Shown one piece after another: positions 54,241 to 63,594 of a stretch of 64,000 bases of DNA. The DNA lies in contig JAEXRW010000014.1 in NCBI GenBank assembly GCA_023454175.1, positions 23,565 to 87,564 of the forward strand, written 5' to 3'. The notes beneath the pieces were generated by a model. It was given only the letters and a program-made list of their open reading frames with translations, had not been told where the DNA came from and made no database searches. The stretch's first letter is position 1; each line of letters opens with the position of its first letter. The position numbers and the translations under genes are program-made. Origin of the DNA: Bacillota bacterium. Lineage in GTDB: Bacteria; Bacillota; Clostridia; Christensenellales; JAEXRW01.

Positions 54241-55470
54241 ATGGCCGGAGGTCCTGGTTCATACCTTTTTGGAGAAGAAGAACGCAAGGAGGTCATGGAT
54301 GTACTGGAAACAGGCTATCTTTTCCGGTACGGCTCCGAGGATGACCCTGCATTCAAGAAGAAATGCGTTACGTTTGAGAAGGAATTTGCGGAGAAAATGG
54401 ATGCAAAGTACTGCGTGGCGGTATCAAGCGGGACCGGAGCGCTGATGGCATGCATTGCGGCACTGGGCATAGGCCCCGGAGACGAGGTCATCGTACCGGG
54501 ATATACATTTATCGCCTCCATTTCCTCGATCATCCTGTCCAACGCGATCCCCATACTGGCAGAGGTGGATGAGTCGCTGACGATCGACCCTGAAGATATC
54601 CGGAAGAAGATCACCTCCAGGACCAAGGCCATCATGCCGGTGCACATGCTGGGCAATCCCTGTGATATGGACAGGATCATGGAGATCGCAAAGGAATACA
54701 ACCTGTACGTGATCGAAGACTGCTGCCAGGCATGCGGCGCCATGTACAAGGGCAAGCGCGTAGGCACCATCGGCGACATCGGCGCCTTCTCCCTGAATAT
54801 ATTCAAGACCATCACGGCGGGGGACGGCGGAGCGGTGCTGACAAACAATTACGACCTGTATGAAAGGGCCTTCGGATTCCACGACCAGGGACACAAACCG
54901 ATGCGGACGGGCGTGGAAGTAGGCAAGCGCTCCATCGTGGGGATGAACATGCGCATGAACGAACTCACCGGCGCGGTGGCCCTGGCGCAGCTGCGCAAGC
55001 TGGACACCGCCATAGGCCTCATGCAAGCCAAGAAAGCCAGGCTGAAAAACCAGCTGCAGGGGATAAAGGGACTGGGCTTCCGCAAGGTCAACGACGCAGG
55101 GGAATGCAACACGCTGCTGACGCTGCTTTTCGATACGAAGGAACTGGCGGACAATTTCTGCGCGAAGATCGGGAGCAAGCCGCTCTCCAGCTCGGGCTGG
55201 CATGTATACAACAACATGGAGCAGATCCTGAACAAGAAGACCGCGACGGACTACAACTGCCCGTACGCCTGCACGCACTATGGAAAGAAGATCGAGTATT
55301 CGGCGCATATGCTGCCGAAAACCGATGATATCCTGGACCGGTCGGTCAATATCTCGATCGGCGTGGTGGATAAAGGCCTGGGATCGGGATTCGGGATCAA
55401 CATCAACTCCACGGACGCAGAGATCGACGAAGTGGCTGCGAAACTCAAAAATATCCTGAAGGAGCTGTAA
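54241..55470 (+). CDS. DegT/DnrJ/EryC1/StrS-family aminotransferase (operon gene 1)
   Basis: 409 residues; RBS GGGAGGT. Family blocks: YCVAVSSGTGALMACIAALG, GPGDEVIVPGYTFIASI, AIMPVHMLGNPCDMDRIM, VIEDCCQACGAMYKGKRVG, and the PLP-lysine region FSLNIFKTITAGDGGAV. It differs enough from the enzyme at 51586 to suggest a separate substrate. As a catabolic operon gene it could remove an amino group from an aminosugar or aminocyclitol, giving a keto compound for the downstream oxidoreductase and isomerases, though the family also acts in synthesis. Confidence 0.9.
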   Translation: MAGGPGSYLFGEEERKEVMDVLETGYLFRYGSEDDPAFKKKCVTFEKEFAEKMDAKYCVAVSSGTGALMACIAALGIGPGDEVIVPGYTFIASISSIILSNAIPILAEVDESLTIDPEDIRKKITSRTKAIMPVHMLGNPCDMDRIMEIAKEYNLYVIEDCCQACGAMYKGKRVGTIGDIGAFSLNIFKTITAGDGGAVLTNNYDLYERAFGFHDQGHKPMRTGVEVGKRSIVGMNMRMNELTGAVALAQLRKLDTAIGLMQAKKARLKNQLQGIKGLGFRKVNDAGECNTLLTLLFDTKELADNFCAKIGSKPLSSSGWHVYNNMEQILNKKTATDYNCPYACTHYGKKIEYSAHMLPKTDDILDRSVNISIGVVDKGLGSGFGININSTDAEIDEVAAKLKNILKEL

Positions 55471-55473
55471 GCC

Positions 55474-56625
55474 ATGACAAGGATCAGAGCAGGGGTCATC
55501 GGGATGGGGTATATAGGCGCGAGCCACATCGAGGCGCTGCGGCGCATCGGCTTCACCGACTGCATCGCTGTGGCCGATGTCGATCATGATCTGGCAAAAC
55601 GCAAGGCGGACGCCTATTACATCCCGAAATGCTACCAATCGGTGAATGAGATGATCGCAGACCCCGAGATCGACGCGATACACAACTGCACGCCCAACAA
55701 CCTGCACCGGGAGATCAACGAAAAGATCATCAAGGCGGGAAAGCACATCTTCTCGGAGAAACCGCTGGCGATGAACAGCAAAGAGACGCAGTCGATGCTG
55801 GACCTGCTGAAAAAGCATGCTACTGTGGTGCACGGCGTGAACTACTGCTACCGTATGAACCCGCTGGTGCAGGAGATCAAACGGCGGTACCAGAAGGGCG
55901 AAATCGGTAAGGCGCTGCTGGCGCACGGCAGCTACCTGCAGGACTGGCTGCTGTACGAGACCGATTACAACTGGAGAATAGAACCCGAGATATCTGGACC
56001 CTCGCGCTGCATATCCGATATAGGCACGCACTGGATGGACGCGGTACAAACCGTACTCGGTTCCAGGATCACGGAAGTCTGCGCCGACCTCGTGACGGTT
56101 TACCCTGTCCGTAAAAAGCCCAAGGGGCAGGTGGAGACCTTTTCCACCAACGCATCGGCGGAGTATGAGGAGAAAAAGGTCACGTCCGAAGACTACGGCG
56201 CCGTTCTGTTCCGGATGGACAACGGAACATCGGGCGTATTCCACGTATCCCAGGTCTCGGCGGGCCACGGGTGCTACCTGAATTTCGAGATCGACGGCAC
56301 GAAATGCTCCTGCGCATGGAACCAGGAGCAGGGGGACCGCATGTGGGTGGGCCGGCGGGACGGCGACAACAACCAGGTGACGCGCAACCCCGCGATGCTG
56401 GATAAGGAAGTACTGCCGTATACCCATCTGGCGAAGGGACACCCCGAAGGATGGAACGACGCGGAGATGGCTACGGTATTTGCCTTTTACGAATACATCC
56501 GGCAGGGGAAGAAGCCGGGCATCGACAAGGCGGATTTCGCAACGTTTGAAGACGGGCACTACCAGGTGAAACTGGTGGAGGCCATCCTCAAATCCAGCAA
56601 TACGCGGAAATGGGTAAAAGTTTGA
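55474..56625 (+). CDS. Gfo/Idh/MocA-family NAD(P)-dependent oxidoreductase
   Basis: 383 residues; starts 3 bp after the aminotransferase stop. Rossmann motif GVIGMGYIGASHIEALRRIG at residues 8-27, the NAD/catalytic Lys in the SEKPLAMN motif near 95, then the typical C-terminal alpha/beta domain with NYCYRMNPLVQEIKRRY and the His-containing CISDIGTHWMDAVQ (family DxGxH motif). Members oxidise hydroxyls of sugars, inositols and aminocyclitols. Operon position suggests it works on the same ring or sugar as the aminotransferase. Confidence 0.92.
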   Translation: MTRIRAGVIGMGYIGASHIEALRRIGFTDCIAVADVDHDLAKRKADAYYIPKCYQSVNEMIADPEIDAIHNCTPNNLHREINEKIIKAGKHIFSEKPLAMNSKETQSMLDLLKKHATVVHGVNYCYRMNPLVQEIKRRYQKGEIGKALLAHGSYLQDWLLYETDYNWRIEPEISGPSRCISDIGTHWMDAVQTVLGSRITEVCADLVTVYPVRKKPKGQVETFSTNASAEYEEKKVTSEDYGAVLFRMDNGTSGVFHVSQVSAGHGCYLNFEIDGTKCSCAWNQEQGDRMWVGRRDGDNNQVTRNPAMLDKEVLPYTHLAKGHPEGWNDAEMATVFAFYEYIRQGKKPGIDKADFATFEDGHYQVKLVEAILKSSNTRKWVKV

Positions 56626-56678
56626 CTTTTCAAAAAACGTAAAATACTGATAAACTCGATATGCGGAGGGCCATTACC

Positions 56679-58112
56679 ATGAAGCTCACCGAGTGGAAAG
56701 TACTGACACAGGAAGAAATCGAACGGATCCATGCGGCATCCCTGGACCTGCTCGAAAACTGCGGGCTGATCGTGGAAGACGAAGCGGTGCTGCAGCTCCT
56801 CGAGCAAAACGGCTGCAGCGTGGACCACCAGACGATGCTGGCCAAATTCCCGCGGAGCGTCGTCCAAAAGGCATTGTCCACATGCCCGGCCAGTTTTCCC
56901 GTGCTCGACCGGAACGGCAGGGAAGCCTTTACCATGGGGAAGGGCAGCTGCAAATGCGGCAGCGGGCACAACGCGGTATTCACCCTGGTGGACGAGAGCG
57001 GGGAGCGCAGGGAAGCCACGCTGGAGGATGTGAAGAAGTACTCCATCCTTTCCGATGTGCTCAGCGAAGTGGATATCATCAGCATCCCCTACAGCCCGCA
57101 GGATGTGAATCCGAAAACCTCTCTTTTGTATGCCATCAAACAGATCCTGGACGTATCCGAAAAACCCATCTTTTTCTCCTGCGAGAGCGAGATCATCAAC
57201 GAAGCCGCGGTGGAAATGGCCAAAGAGACACTGGGCGTGAAAGCCCTGGACGGTCGGAGCAACCTCATCACCCAGCTATCCACGACAAGCCCGCTTTACT
57301 GGGAGCGGGGGGCCGTAAAGGCGCTGCACCTGGTGGCAAAGGCCGGCATGCCCGTAGCTTTCCTGCCCCAGCCCATCGCAGGCGTCACAGCACCGTACAC
57401 GTTGGCCGGACTGCTGACCGTCCATAATACGGAAGTCCTCTCCGGCATCGTCATCGCCCAGCTCGCCAACCCGGGCCTGCCGGTGATCTACGCGTGCGCA
57501 TGGACCACCTACGACATGAAGCAGACCAATGTGCTCATCGGACGGCCGGAATCCTCGCTGCTGCGCATCGCAGGCGCCCAGATGGCGCATTTCTACAAGA
57601 TACCCTGCCACACCACCGCGCCCGACAACGACTCCAACCTGCACGACGAGCAGGGCGCGTGGGAAAAGATGCTTTCCACCATGGCGGCCATGGCGGGCGG
57701 CAACGACCTGCTGGTGAACCTGGGCATGTTTGGGACGGGCATGAGCATCACCTGCGAACAACTGGTGCTGGACAACGAGATGTGCCGGATCGCCCGGCGC
57801 ATGATGAAAGGCATCGAAGTGAACGAGGACACCATCGCCGTGGATACCATCAAGGAAGTGGGGCACAAGAACATGTACCTGATGGAAGACCACACCATGA
57901 TGCACCTGCGCACGGGCGAGCATGTGCCGCTCGACATATCCAACGGCGCAAACCATGGCGTGTGGAGCGAAAGAGGGAAGATCTCTTCCGTGGCCGCCGC
58001 CAAAACCTATGTTGAAAAAACACTCGCCGAGGGTGTGAAACACCCGTTGGACACCGATAGATCGGAGAAACTGGCGAAGATCATCCGCGTTTGCGAAACC
58101 AAATTCTCATAA
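56679..58112 (+). CDS. MttB-family (trimethylamine methyltransferase-like, non-pyrrolysine) protein
   Basis: 477 residues from the ATG at 56679 (GGAGGG upstream; in-frame ATG at 56661 is weaker). It matches COG5598/MttB in length and layout: an N-terminal helical segment (IERIHAASLDLLENCGLIVE is the family opening), then a TIM barrel with CGSGHNAVFTLVD, PLYWERGAVKAL, MPVAFLPQPIAGVTAPYTLAG, TYDMKQTNVLIGRPESSL and ISNGANHGVWSERGK-type end. No in-frame amber codon, so it belongs to the non-pyrrolysine branch that includes glycine- and proline-betaine methyltransferases. The corrinoid partner expected for this chemistry is not in the operon. The neighbours (PotABCD-like importer, aminotransferase) fit an N-methylated substrate. 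Confidence 0.85.
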   Translation: MKLTEWKVLTQEEIERIHAASLDLLENCGLIVEDEAVLQLLEQNGCSVDHQTMLAKFPRSVVQKALSTCPASFPVLDRNGREAFTMGKGSCKCGSGHNAVFTLVDESGERREATLEDVKKYSILSDVLSEVDIISIPYSPQDVNPKTSLLYAIKQILDVSEKPIFFSCESEIINEAAVEMAKETLGVKALDGRSNLITQLSTTSPLYWERGAVKALHLVAKAGMPVAFLPQPIAGVTAPYTLAGLLTVHNTEVLSGIVIAQLANPGLPVIYACAWTTYDMKQTNVLIGRPESSLLRIAGAQMAHFYKIPCHTTAPDNDSNLHDEQGAWEKMLSTMAAMAGGNDLLVNLGMFGTGMSITCEQLVLDNEMCRIARRMMKGIEVNEDTIAVDTIKEVGHKNMYLMEDHTMMHLRTGEHVPLDISNGANHGVWSERGKISSVAAAKTYVEKTLAEGVKHPLDTDRSEKLAKIIRVCETKFS

Positions 58113-58126
58113 GGGAGTTGGTAATC

Positions 58127-59431
58127 TTGAAGCCTGTGATCGGTATAGTCGGGCTTGCCGGGCAGTATGAAGTAGGGTTTGCGCAGGCACCTGATTTGAT
58201 GAAGCAAAGCGTAAAAGCGCTGACGGAGCACGGTTATTCGGTAGCGGATACGCAAATCGTAATGTATGACCTGGCGACCATGCGGCAGGCTGCGTGCGCA
58301 CTGGAATCATCAGATTTTGATGTGCTTCTGGTATGTGTGTGTACCTGGTCTGAGGATCACCATTTGCTGGATTTGCTGAGCATCATCGATAAACCTGTGA
58401 TTCTGTGGGCCTATCCCAATGTGGAAAGCGGGTCAATGTGCGGCGTTGAGCAAATCTGCGTGGTATTCACCGAGCTGGGCAGGCCTTACAACCATGTGTA
58501 TGGAGAACCCGGAGATCCTGCGGTGACCCGCGAGATCGGCAGCGTTGCTGCGGCTGCGGCCCTGAAGAACAGGCTTCAGACGGTGCGCATCGGCACGGTG
58601 GGCGGCAGGATCAAGGGCATGACCGAGATCGCATTCGACGAATTCGAGATCAAAAAGCGCACTGGGGTGCGCATCGTGAACCTGGATGAAAATGAACTGT
58701 CGGCAGCCAGCGAAAAGGTGGCGCTGCAGGAAGCTGAGCGGGAATGGGAACGCATTGCTGCCTGCAATTACCGTATATCTTCCCCTAGATCGCTGTTGAT
58801 AGACTCCATGCGCTACTATCTCGGGATGAAAAAGCTGATCGCCGATTATGCGCTGGAAGGCATCGTTGTGAAGTGTTACCCGGGGTATATGGGGAAAATA
58901 TGCCTCGGGTATTCTATTTTAGCCGAAGAAGGCATCGTATGCGGCTGCGAAGGGGATGTGACCAATACCGTCACCATGAAGATCCTCTATGAACTGACGG
59001 GCCAGCCCATCAACAACGGGGATACCCTGTACCCTGACCCAAAGGCCAATACACTGCTGCTGGCACACTGCGGGTGCACCGGCTTTTCTACTGCAGCCAG
59101 CAAAGAAGAGATACACCTGGCGCCGGTGAGACTGGCCAACGACGGCGTGTGCGTACTTTTCACCGCGAAGCCAGGCACTGTGACACTGTGCAACCTGGTG
59201 GGGCGGGGCGGTACGATGCGCCTGAGCGTCCTGCAGGGGGAGGCAGTGCCCACAGCCATGGAGTTTCCAGGCAACCCCATAAAGGTTCATTTCGTAAAAC
59301 CGGTGGTGGATATTCACCGCGAAATCTGCGACAAGGGGCTGGGGCATCATTGGATGGCAGGTTATGGAGACGTGACGAGAGAACTGGAGCATTTCTGTAA
59401 AATGACGGGACTTACGCATATCGCTTTATGA
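58127..59431 (+). CDS. L-fucose/L-arabinose isomerase-family protein
   Basis: 434 residues from the TTG at 58127, which follows AAGGGAG at a good distance; an in-frame start at 58091 overlaps the preceding gene. Fold and motifs are those of the FucI/AraA-like family: VLLVCVCTWSEDHHLLDLL in the N-terminal domain, then VVKCYPGYMG, GIVCGCEGDVTNTVTM (metal-binding Glu/Asp), LLAHCGCTGFS and a C-terminal beta domain ending HHWMAGYGDVTRELEHF. These proteins interconvert aldoses and ketoses using Mn. The exact sugar is unknown. A xylose-isomerase-like gene also lies at the operon end, so two isomerases of different folds act here. Confidence 0.82.
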   Translation: MKPVIGIVGLAGQYEVGFAQAPDLMKQSVKALTEHGYSVADTQIVMYDLATMRQAACALESSDFDVLLVCVCTWSEDHHLLDLLSIIDKPVILWAYPNVESGSMCGVEQICVVFTELGRPYNHVYGEPGDPAVTREIGSVAAAAALKNRLQTVRIGTVGGRIKGMTEIAFDEFEIKKRTGVRIVNLDENELSAASEKVALQEAEREWERIAACNYRISSPRSLLIDSMRYYLGMKKLIADYALEGIVVKCYPGYMGKICLGYSILAEEGIVCGCEGDVTNTVTMKILYELTGQPINNGDTLYPDPKANTLLLAHCGCTGFSTAASKEEIHLAPVRLANDGVCVLFTAKPGTVTLCNLVGRGGTMRLSVLQGEAVPTAMEFPGNPIKVHFVKPVVDIHREICDKGLGHHWMAGYGDVTRELEHFCKMTGLTHIAL

Positions 59432-59489
59432 TGAACAATTTTGGATCGGCAACGTCGCCGGGCCTATATTAAAATAAGGAGGAACAACA

Positions 59490-60635
59490 ATGAAAAGAAC
59501 CCGGATTTTTTTGATGATCATGGCTGTGATCGCGCTCGCTGCGATGCTTGCAGCATGCGGTCAAACTCCCGCGCCCTCTGCGGCCACCACCGCTCCCACG
59601 AACGCGCCTACTACGGCACCTGCAACCGCCGCTGCCAGTACAGAAAAAGAGCTCAACGTTCTGTGCTTCCAGGGCTATACCGAGCCTGAATGGGTGACCC
59701 CCTTTGAGCAAAAGTATGGCGTAAAAGTGAACATGACCTATGCCGGCACGGTGGAAGAGATGTTCACCAAAGCCAAGGCCGGTGGCACACAGTACGATGT
59801 AGTCTCCATCGACTGCGGCGCTGTGAAACGTTATAACGACAACAACCTGATCCAGCCCATCGACCAGAGCAAGATCGGGAACTGGAGCAAACTTAGCAAA
59901 TTCTTCCAGGATGCCGACTACAAAATGATCGGCGGACAAAACTACCACGTTCCCCTCTGCTGGGGCGCCAACAACTTTGTGTTCAACAAGGACAAAGCCC
60001 CTGACTTCGGCGACAGCTGGTCTGTGCTGTGGAATCCCAAATACAAGGGACAGATCTCCGTGACGGACGAATCCAACAACAACGTGACCATGACGGCCAT
60101 CGCCCTGGGTTTCAAAGACCCCTACAACCTCTCTGACGCTGAGTTTGACCAGGTGAAAACGAAGCTGGTGGAGATCGCCAAGAACTGCAGGACCTTTACA
60201 AACGGCTTTGATAATGAAAAACAGGTTATCGGCACCGGGGAAACGATCGCTTCCGTATCGGGCTACGATTCAGGCCTGATCATGTATCTGCGGGATGAAG
60301 CTAAGATGAACGTAGGCCGTTTAACGCCGAAAGAAGGCATCTATGTGTGGATCGACGGCTGGGTCATGCTCAAGGGCGCTGCCCATCCTGAAACTGCACT
60401 GAAGTGGATGGACTGGATGCTCAGCGACGACAGCCAGAAAGCACTGGCCAAGAAGATCGGCTATGGCGCTGTGACGCCGGCAGCCAAGGATGCCCTGGAC
60501 AAGGACGTGGTGACCCTTTGCAACTATGACAACATCGACAACGTGAAAGTGCCGGTATTTGTCATGAAGACCTCGGAAGACTATGAGAAACGCGCTGAAA
60601 TCTGGAACGAAGCCAAAGTGGCGGCAGGCCAATAA
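59490..60635 (+). CDS. Polyamine-type ABC transporter substrate-binding lipoprotein (PotD family)
   Basis: 381 residues; lipoprotein signal with Cys23 (LAACGQ) and a Thr/Ala/Pro linker (about 25-50), then a PotD-like fold: LNVLCFQGYTEPEWVTPFEQ, VDDM-type loop replaced by YAGTVEEMFTKAKAGGTQYDVV, CWGANNFVFNKDKAP, GTGETIASVSGYDSGLIMYL and IDGWVMLKGAAHPETAL. Binders of this family take polyamines or related organic cations and opines. Together with the MttB-like gene the ligand may be an N-methylated or amino-sugar compound. RBS GGAGGA precedes the start. A hairpin without T tract follows the stop. Confidence 0.9.
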   Translation: MKRTRIFLMIMAVIALAAMLAACGQTPAPSAATTAPTNAPTTAPATAAASTEKELNVLCFQGYTEPEWVTPFEQKYGVKVNMTYAGTVEEMFTKAKAGGTQYDVVSIDCGAVKRYNDNNLIQPIDQSKIGNWSKLSKFFQDADYKMIGGQNYHVPLCWGANNFVFNKDKAPDFGDSWSVLWNPKYKGQISVTDESNNNVTMTAIALGFKDPYNLSDAEFDQVKTKLVEIAKNCRTFTNGFDNEKQVIGTGETIASVSGYDSGLIMYLRDEAKMNVGRLTPKEGIYVWIDGWVMLKGAAHPETALKWMDWMLSDDSQKALAKKIGYGAVTPAAKDALDKDVVTLCNYDNIDNVKVPVFVMKTSEDYEKRAEIWNEAKVAAGQ

Positions 60636-60647
60636 CGAATGACGCGC

Positions 60648-60676
60648 GGGGCTGCAAGCGGGAAAGCTGCAGCCCC
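60648..60676 (+). terminator. Intercistronic hairpin after the PotD-like gene
   Basis: GGGGCTGCA pairs perfectly with TGCAGCCCC around an 11-base loop; no T tract follows. Third example in the window of such a hairpin just after a binding-protein gene. Confidence 0.6.
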
Positions 60677-60711
60677 GGCACCATTATATTCATTGTGTGA
60701 TAGGGGAGTCG

Positions 60712-61869
60712 ATGATGTCCAGACAGAAAACAGAAAAAGCAGCCAGGAGCAGCGAATATGAAATAGAGCTCCTGCACATCAAAAAACGTTATGGCGAGTT
60801 CATTGCCGTGGAAGATAGTTCCTTCGGGATCAAGCACGGGGAATTCTTTTCCCTGCTGGGCCCGTCCGGCTGCGGCAAGACGACGACGCTGCGGATGATA
60901 TCCGGGCTGGAAGACCCCACAAGCGGCAGAATATACCTTGCAGGGGAGGATGTGACCTATACGCCGCCGCACCTGCGCAACGTCAATACGGTGTTTCAGG
61001 ATTATGCCCTTTTCCCGCATATGAACATATATAAAAATGTGTACTTTCCATTGAAGATGAAGAATATCGGGGTCAAACAGGCTGATCCCGCGATACGCGA
61101 GATCATGAAGCTGGTGGAGATGGAGGGCTTTGAAAAGCGTCTGCCCCAGCAGTTATCCGGAGGGCAGAGACAGCGAATCGCGCTGGCGCGCTCCCTGGTA
61201 AACCGGCCGCGCGCGCTGCTGCTGGACGAGCCGCTGGGGGCGCTGGATTTCAAACTCCGCACGGCGATGCAGACAGTATTGAAGGATATCCAGAAAAATG
61301 TGGACATCACCTTCATATACGTCACACACGACCAGACTGAAGCCATTACGATGTCCGACCGGATCTGCGTGATGAAAAACGGCCTGATCCACCAGATCGG
61401 ATCCCCAACCGAGATATACAACAAACCAAGCACCCGCTTTGTGGCCGGTTTCATCGGAGAGATGAATTTCATGTACGGAACCGCGGAAAGCGTGGACAGC
61501 GAATACGTGAAAGTGCGCATCAACGGATCCTCAGTATTGGTGAAAAATCCTGCCAACCTGGCAGCGGGCGACAAGGTATGCGTCGGTATCCGTCCCGAGA
61601 GGATCTTCTACAAAAGTGCCCCCGAGGGCAGGAGCAATTCCGTACCGGGCAGGATCACACGAATCATCTTCCGTGGAAACGACTTTGATATCACTGTGAG
61701 TGTGGGTGAGAACTTCATCCGCTATACCGAGCCCACCATCGACTATGTAGCGCGCAATATCGGAGACACCGTCACCCTCTATTTCCGTCCCGAGGATGCC
61801 GTGGTGTACCGTGATGACGAACAGGAATGCGCAAAGGGGGAGGACTATGAAGCAAAAGGGATCGACTGA
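60712..61869 (+). CDS. Polyamine-type ABC transporter ATP-binding protein (PotA family)
   Basis: 385 residues from the ATG at 60712; the AGGGGAG RBS lies upstream, while an in-frame GTG at 60697 would put it inside the gene. ABC domain with Walker A GPSGCGKTTTLRMISGLE, signature LSGGQRQRIALARSL, Walker B ALLLDEPLGALDFKLR, switch VTHDQTEAITM, then a TOBE domain (IGIRPERIF). PotA-like features include FHPHM-type Q-loop region ALFPHMNIYKNV. The first permease gene starts 23 bases before its stop. Confidence 0.93.
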   Translation: MMSRQKTEKAARSSEYEIELLHIKKRYGEFIAVEDSSFGIKHGEFFSLLGPSGCGKTTTLRMISGLEDPTSGRIYLAGEDVTYTPPHLRNVNTVFQDYALFPHMNIYKNVYFPLKMKNIGVKQADPAIREIMKLVEMEGFEKRLPQQLSGGQRQRIALARSLVNRPRALLLDEPLGALDFKLRTAMQTVLKDIQKNVDITFIYVTHDQTEAITMSDRICVMKNGLIHQIGSPTEIYNKPSTRFVAGFIGEMNFMYGTAESVDSEYVKVRINGSSVLVKNPANLAAGDKVCVGIRPERIFYKSAPEGRSNSVPGRITRIIFRGNDFDITVSVGENFIRYTEPTIDYVARNIGDTVTLYFRPEDAVVYRDDEQECAKGEDYEAKGID

Positions 61870-62746
61870 GCGCCCTGCGCCATCCAAACCGCGCATCGGG
61901 AAAAGGCTGAAAACCCTCGTGACCGGTATACCCATCACCACGTGGCTGCTGGTATTTGTGATCCTACCACTGGCCATCGTGCTGCAGTATAGCTTTTATT
62001 TCAAGGTTGGCAGCGATATCGACAAGTCGGCCTTCTCACTGGGAAACTACATAACTTTTTTCACCAACTCCATGTACATACCGGTGTTTCTCAAAACGTT
62101 GCTGTATTCCCTAATAATTGCGGGCATCGCCATCGTGCTGGGTTATCCGCTGGCGTACCTGGTCTCGCGAAAGATGAAACGCTTCCGCAACCAGTTTTAC
62201 CTGCTGATCCTGGTGCCCCTCTGGGTGAGCTACCTGGTGCGCATCATTGCCTGGCGGACGATCCTGGGAAGGACGGGCCTGATCAACACCATCCTTTTGG
62301 GACTGGGCCTGGTGAACGAACCCGTATCGTGGCTCATTTACAGCCCGTTTGCCGTGGTGATCACGCTGGTGCATATCACGCTGCCCTTTGTATTCATCCC
62401 CATATTCAATTCGCTGGAGAAGATACCGAGAAACCTGCTGTCGGCCGCGTCGGACCTGGGGGCCAACGGCTTCAGGCGCTTTACCAACGTGATCTTCCCG
62501 CTTTCCATCCCGGGCGTGTTGAACGGCTTCACGATGGCATTCGTGATCGCGATCGGCGATTACATCATCCCGAAACAACTGGGCGGGACGACGATGACGA
62601 TGTTTGGCAGCCTGATCGCCGATCAGTTCGGCACGGCTTATAACTGGCCACTGGGATCTGCGCTGGGCTTCATCCTCTTTACCATAGCGGTCATCATCCT
62701 GCTGCTATCCACCAAAATAGGCAAATCGGAGGGATATATGGAATGA
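61847..62746 (+). CDS. Polyamine-type ABC transporter permease (PotB family)
   Basis: 299 residues from the ATG at 61847, supported by GGGGGAGG; a longer frame from 61796 lies inside the ATPase gene. Six membrane helices; PLWVSYLVRIIAWRTILGR and the EAA loop LLSAASDLGANGFRRFTNVIFPLSIPG (the docking site on the ATPase) match PotB, as does GDYIIPKQLGGTTMTMFG. Overlaps the next permease gene by four bases (ATGA). Confidence 0.92.
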   Translation: MKQKGSTERPAPSKPRIGKRLKTLVTGIPITTWLLVFVILPLAIVLQYSFYFKVGSDIDKSAFSLGNYITFFTNSMYIPVFLKTLLYSLIIAGIAIVLGYPLAYLVSRKMKRFRNQFYLLILVPLWVSYLVRIIAWRTILGRTGLINTILLGLGLVNEPVSWLIYSPFAVVITLVHITLPFVFIPIFNSLEKIPRNLLSAASDLGANGFRRFTNVIFPLSIPGVLNGFTMAFVIAIGDYIIPKQLGGTTMTMFGSLIADQFGTAYNWPLGSALGFILFTIAVIILLLSTKIGKSEGYME

Positions 62747-63567
62747 GCGCCCAGACGAACGTTTCCAATTTAAAGGTGAAAAAGCGCTTCCGTTTCCCGT
62801 TCCTGGCGGTCTATGGGGCGCTGATCTATATATTCCTGTATTTGCCGCTTTTCGTGGTGCTGCTGTATTCTTTCAACAGCTCCAGCAACGCCTTCAAATT
62901 CGACGACATGACCCTGGACTGGTATATCAAGGTCTTCCAGAACGTAAAGATCCTTCAGGCGCTGGGAAATTCGCTGCTCATATCGGTTATATCCGTCATC
63001 TTGGCGGTGCTGGTGGGTACGACCGGCGCAGTATTCCTCAACCGTGTAAAATTCCCCGGACAGAACCTGTTTAAAGCAATAGCAAACCTGCCCATCATCC
63101 TGCCCGGCATCATCATCGGCGTATCAATCCTGCTGGTGCTGGCAAGCCTGACTATAAAACTGAGCCTGTGGACGGTGCTGTTGGGCCATGTGACATTCAC
63201 CACGGCCGTGGTCATGTTCCAGGTGCTGGCACGATTACAACGCCTTTCACCGAACCTCGAAAAGGCTGCCACAGACCTCGGGGCCACGCCCATAAAAGCC
63301 TTCTGGTATGTGACGCTGCCCATGATCAAACGCGCCATCATCGGCGGGGCGCTGCTGGCATTCACGATGTCCTTCGACGAGATCATCATCACGTACTTCC
63401 TGACGAGCACCGAATCGACGCTGCCGGTATACATCTACGGCTCGATACGGTTTGGGATATCCCCCGAGATCTATGCCATATCCACCGTGGTACTGCTTTT
63501 CTCCATCGTATTGATCGTATTGATGGCGCGGTACACCGGCACGGAGGACGATAAACTGATCCAATAA
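62743..63567 (+). CDS. Polyamine-type ABC transporter permease (PotC family)
   Basis: 274 residues with six membrane helices. PotC blocks: LPLFVVLLYSFNSSSNAF, GTTGAVFLNRVKFPGQNLF, LPIILPGIIIGVSILLV, EAA loop NLEKAATDLGATPIKAFWYVTLPMIK and FDEIIITYFLTSTESTLPVYIYG. It completes a PotABCD-type importer in the order D-A-B-C, within a catabolic operon rather than with polyamine genes. Confidence 0.92.
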   Translation: MSAQTNVSNLKVKKRFRFPFLAVYGALIYIFLYLPLFVVLLYSFNSSSNAFKFDDMTLDWYIKVFQNVKILQALGNSLLISVISVILAVLVGTTGAVFLNRVKFPGQNLFKAIANLPIILPGIIIGVSILLVLASLTIKLSLWTVLLGHVTFTTAVVMFQVLARLQRLSPNLEKAATDLGATPIKAFWYVTLPMIKRAIIGGALLAFTMSFDEIIITYFLTSTESTLPVYIYGSIRFGISPEIYAISTVVLLFSIVLIVLMARYTGTEDDKLIQ

Positions 63568-63594
63568 TAAAAGAATGAACGGAGGAGCACACTT

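Noticed and set aside
54424..56559. 711-residue open frame on the minus strand
   Set aside because: It runs antisense to the aminotransferase and Gfo/Idh/MocA genes, has no family resemblance or RBS, and is His/Arg/Val-rich in the manner of a shadow of G+C-rich codons.
56679..58112. Pyrrolysine-containing MttB
   Set aside because: The frame is continuous without an internal TAG codon, and no pyl genes are in the window.
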